Origin: an uncultured Bacteroidales bacterium
Lineage (GTDB): Bacteria; Bacteroidota; Bacteroidia; Bacteroidales; Muribaculaceae
Direction: 5' to 3'
DNA: 64,000 nt
Assembly (NCBI GenBank): GCA_900542185.1
Contig: UQMZ01000004.1
Span: forward strand, 50,477 to 114,476
Shown: positions 63,920-64,000 of the stretch, piece by piece
Layout of the letters: each line of letters starts with the position of its first letter
Numbering within the stretch: the first letter of the stretch is position 1
Made by a program: the position numbers and the translations under genes
The notes under the pieces: generated by a model
Seen by the model: only the letters and a program-made list of their open reading frames with translations
Told to the model about the DNA's origin: nothing
Databases searched by the model: none

Positions 63920-64000
63920 TGCTGTTTATGTCCCGCAACGACTTGTTGCTCCATAAAAAGTAGACACTGAATGGCAGAAAAATAGTCGATAGTTGTTATC

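Noticed and set aside
1..64000. CRISPR arrays, rRNA genes, integrases, phage structural genes
   Set aside because: None was found by reading the window; the only RNA gene supported is tRNA-Pro.

Overview
The window reads as a chromosomal segment of a gut Bacteroidales bacterium, most likely Muribaculaceae or a close relative. The evidence is two SusC/SusD polysaccharide-utilisation loci (PULs), a hybrid two-component system, BACON, F5/8C and T9SS-type C-terminal domains, a tryptophanase, and about 15 promoters with the Bacteroidetes -7 box TAnnTTTG instead of a sigma70 -10 box. The family-level guess is inference; the phylum-level call is solid.

Region by region. 1-9477: PUL 1. A divergent promoter region (3201-3542) with a cluster of GGRTTAA half-sites separates a leftward pair (GH29 alpha-L-fucosidase, then a beta-trefoil plus GH2 beta-galactosidase running off the left edge) from a rightward trio (SusC, SusD, DUF1735/F5-8C lipoprotein). 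9568-12156: a membrane-spanning one-component regulator (LamG-like/kelch sensor, one TM helix, winged helix plus BTAD) that faces PUL 1 tail to tail. 12267-24019: mixed housekeeping and stress genes: MsrB, a RhuM/PLD-like protein, GNAT, PerR-like Fur plus rubrerythrin, sugar efflux MFS, LMW-PTP, tryptophanase, HigBA toxin-antitoxin, RluA-type pseudouridine synthase, a secreted T9SS-type protein and a HAD phosphatase. 24110-31411: a very large secreted T9SS-type protein, a Crp/Fnr regulator and an ArnT/PMT-like glycosyltransferase broken by a 1-nt frameshift.

31576-49545: PUL 2, a complete leftward seven-gene operon (GH42, GH97, GH29, SusC, SusD, surface glycan-binding protein, BACON-GH5) with a divergent hybrid two-component regulator. 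The enzymes suit a galactosylated and fucosylated beta-1,4-glucan such as xyloglucan, although no GH31 alpha-xylosidase is present. 49818-58300: MeaB GTPase, two DUF1573 proteins, DNA topoisomerase I and a large AsmA-like protein.

58319-61477 is the most unusual locus: a three-gene leftward operon encoding a small lipoprotein, a single polypeptide that joins an ECF sigma factor to a TM helix, a repeat-rich periplasmic linker and an outer-membrane beta-barrel, and a radical SAM/SPASM maturase. The lipoprotein and maturase resemble the functionally unsolved rSAM/lipoprotein system; the sigma-to-barrel fusion between them looks undescribed. The window ends with tRNA-Pro(CGG), methionyl-tRNA synthetase and its terminator.
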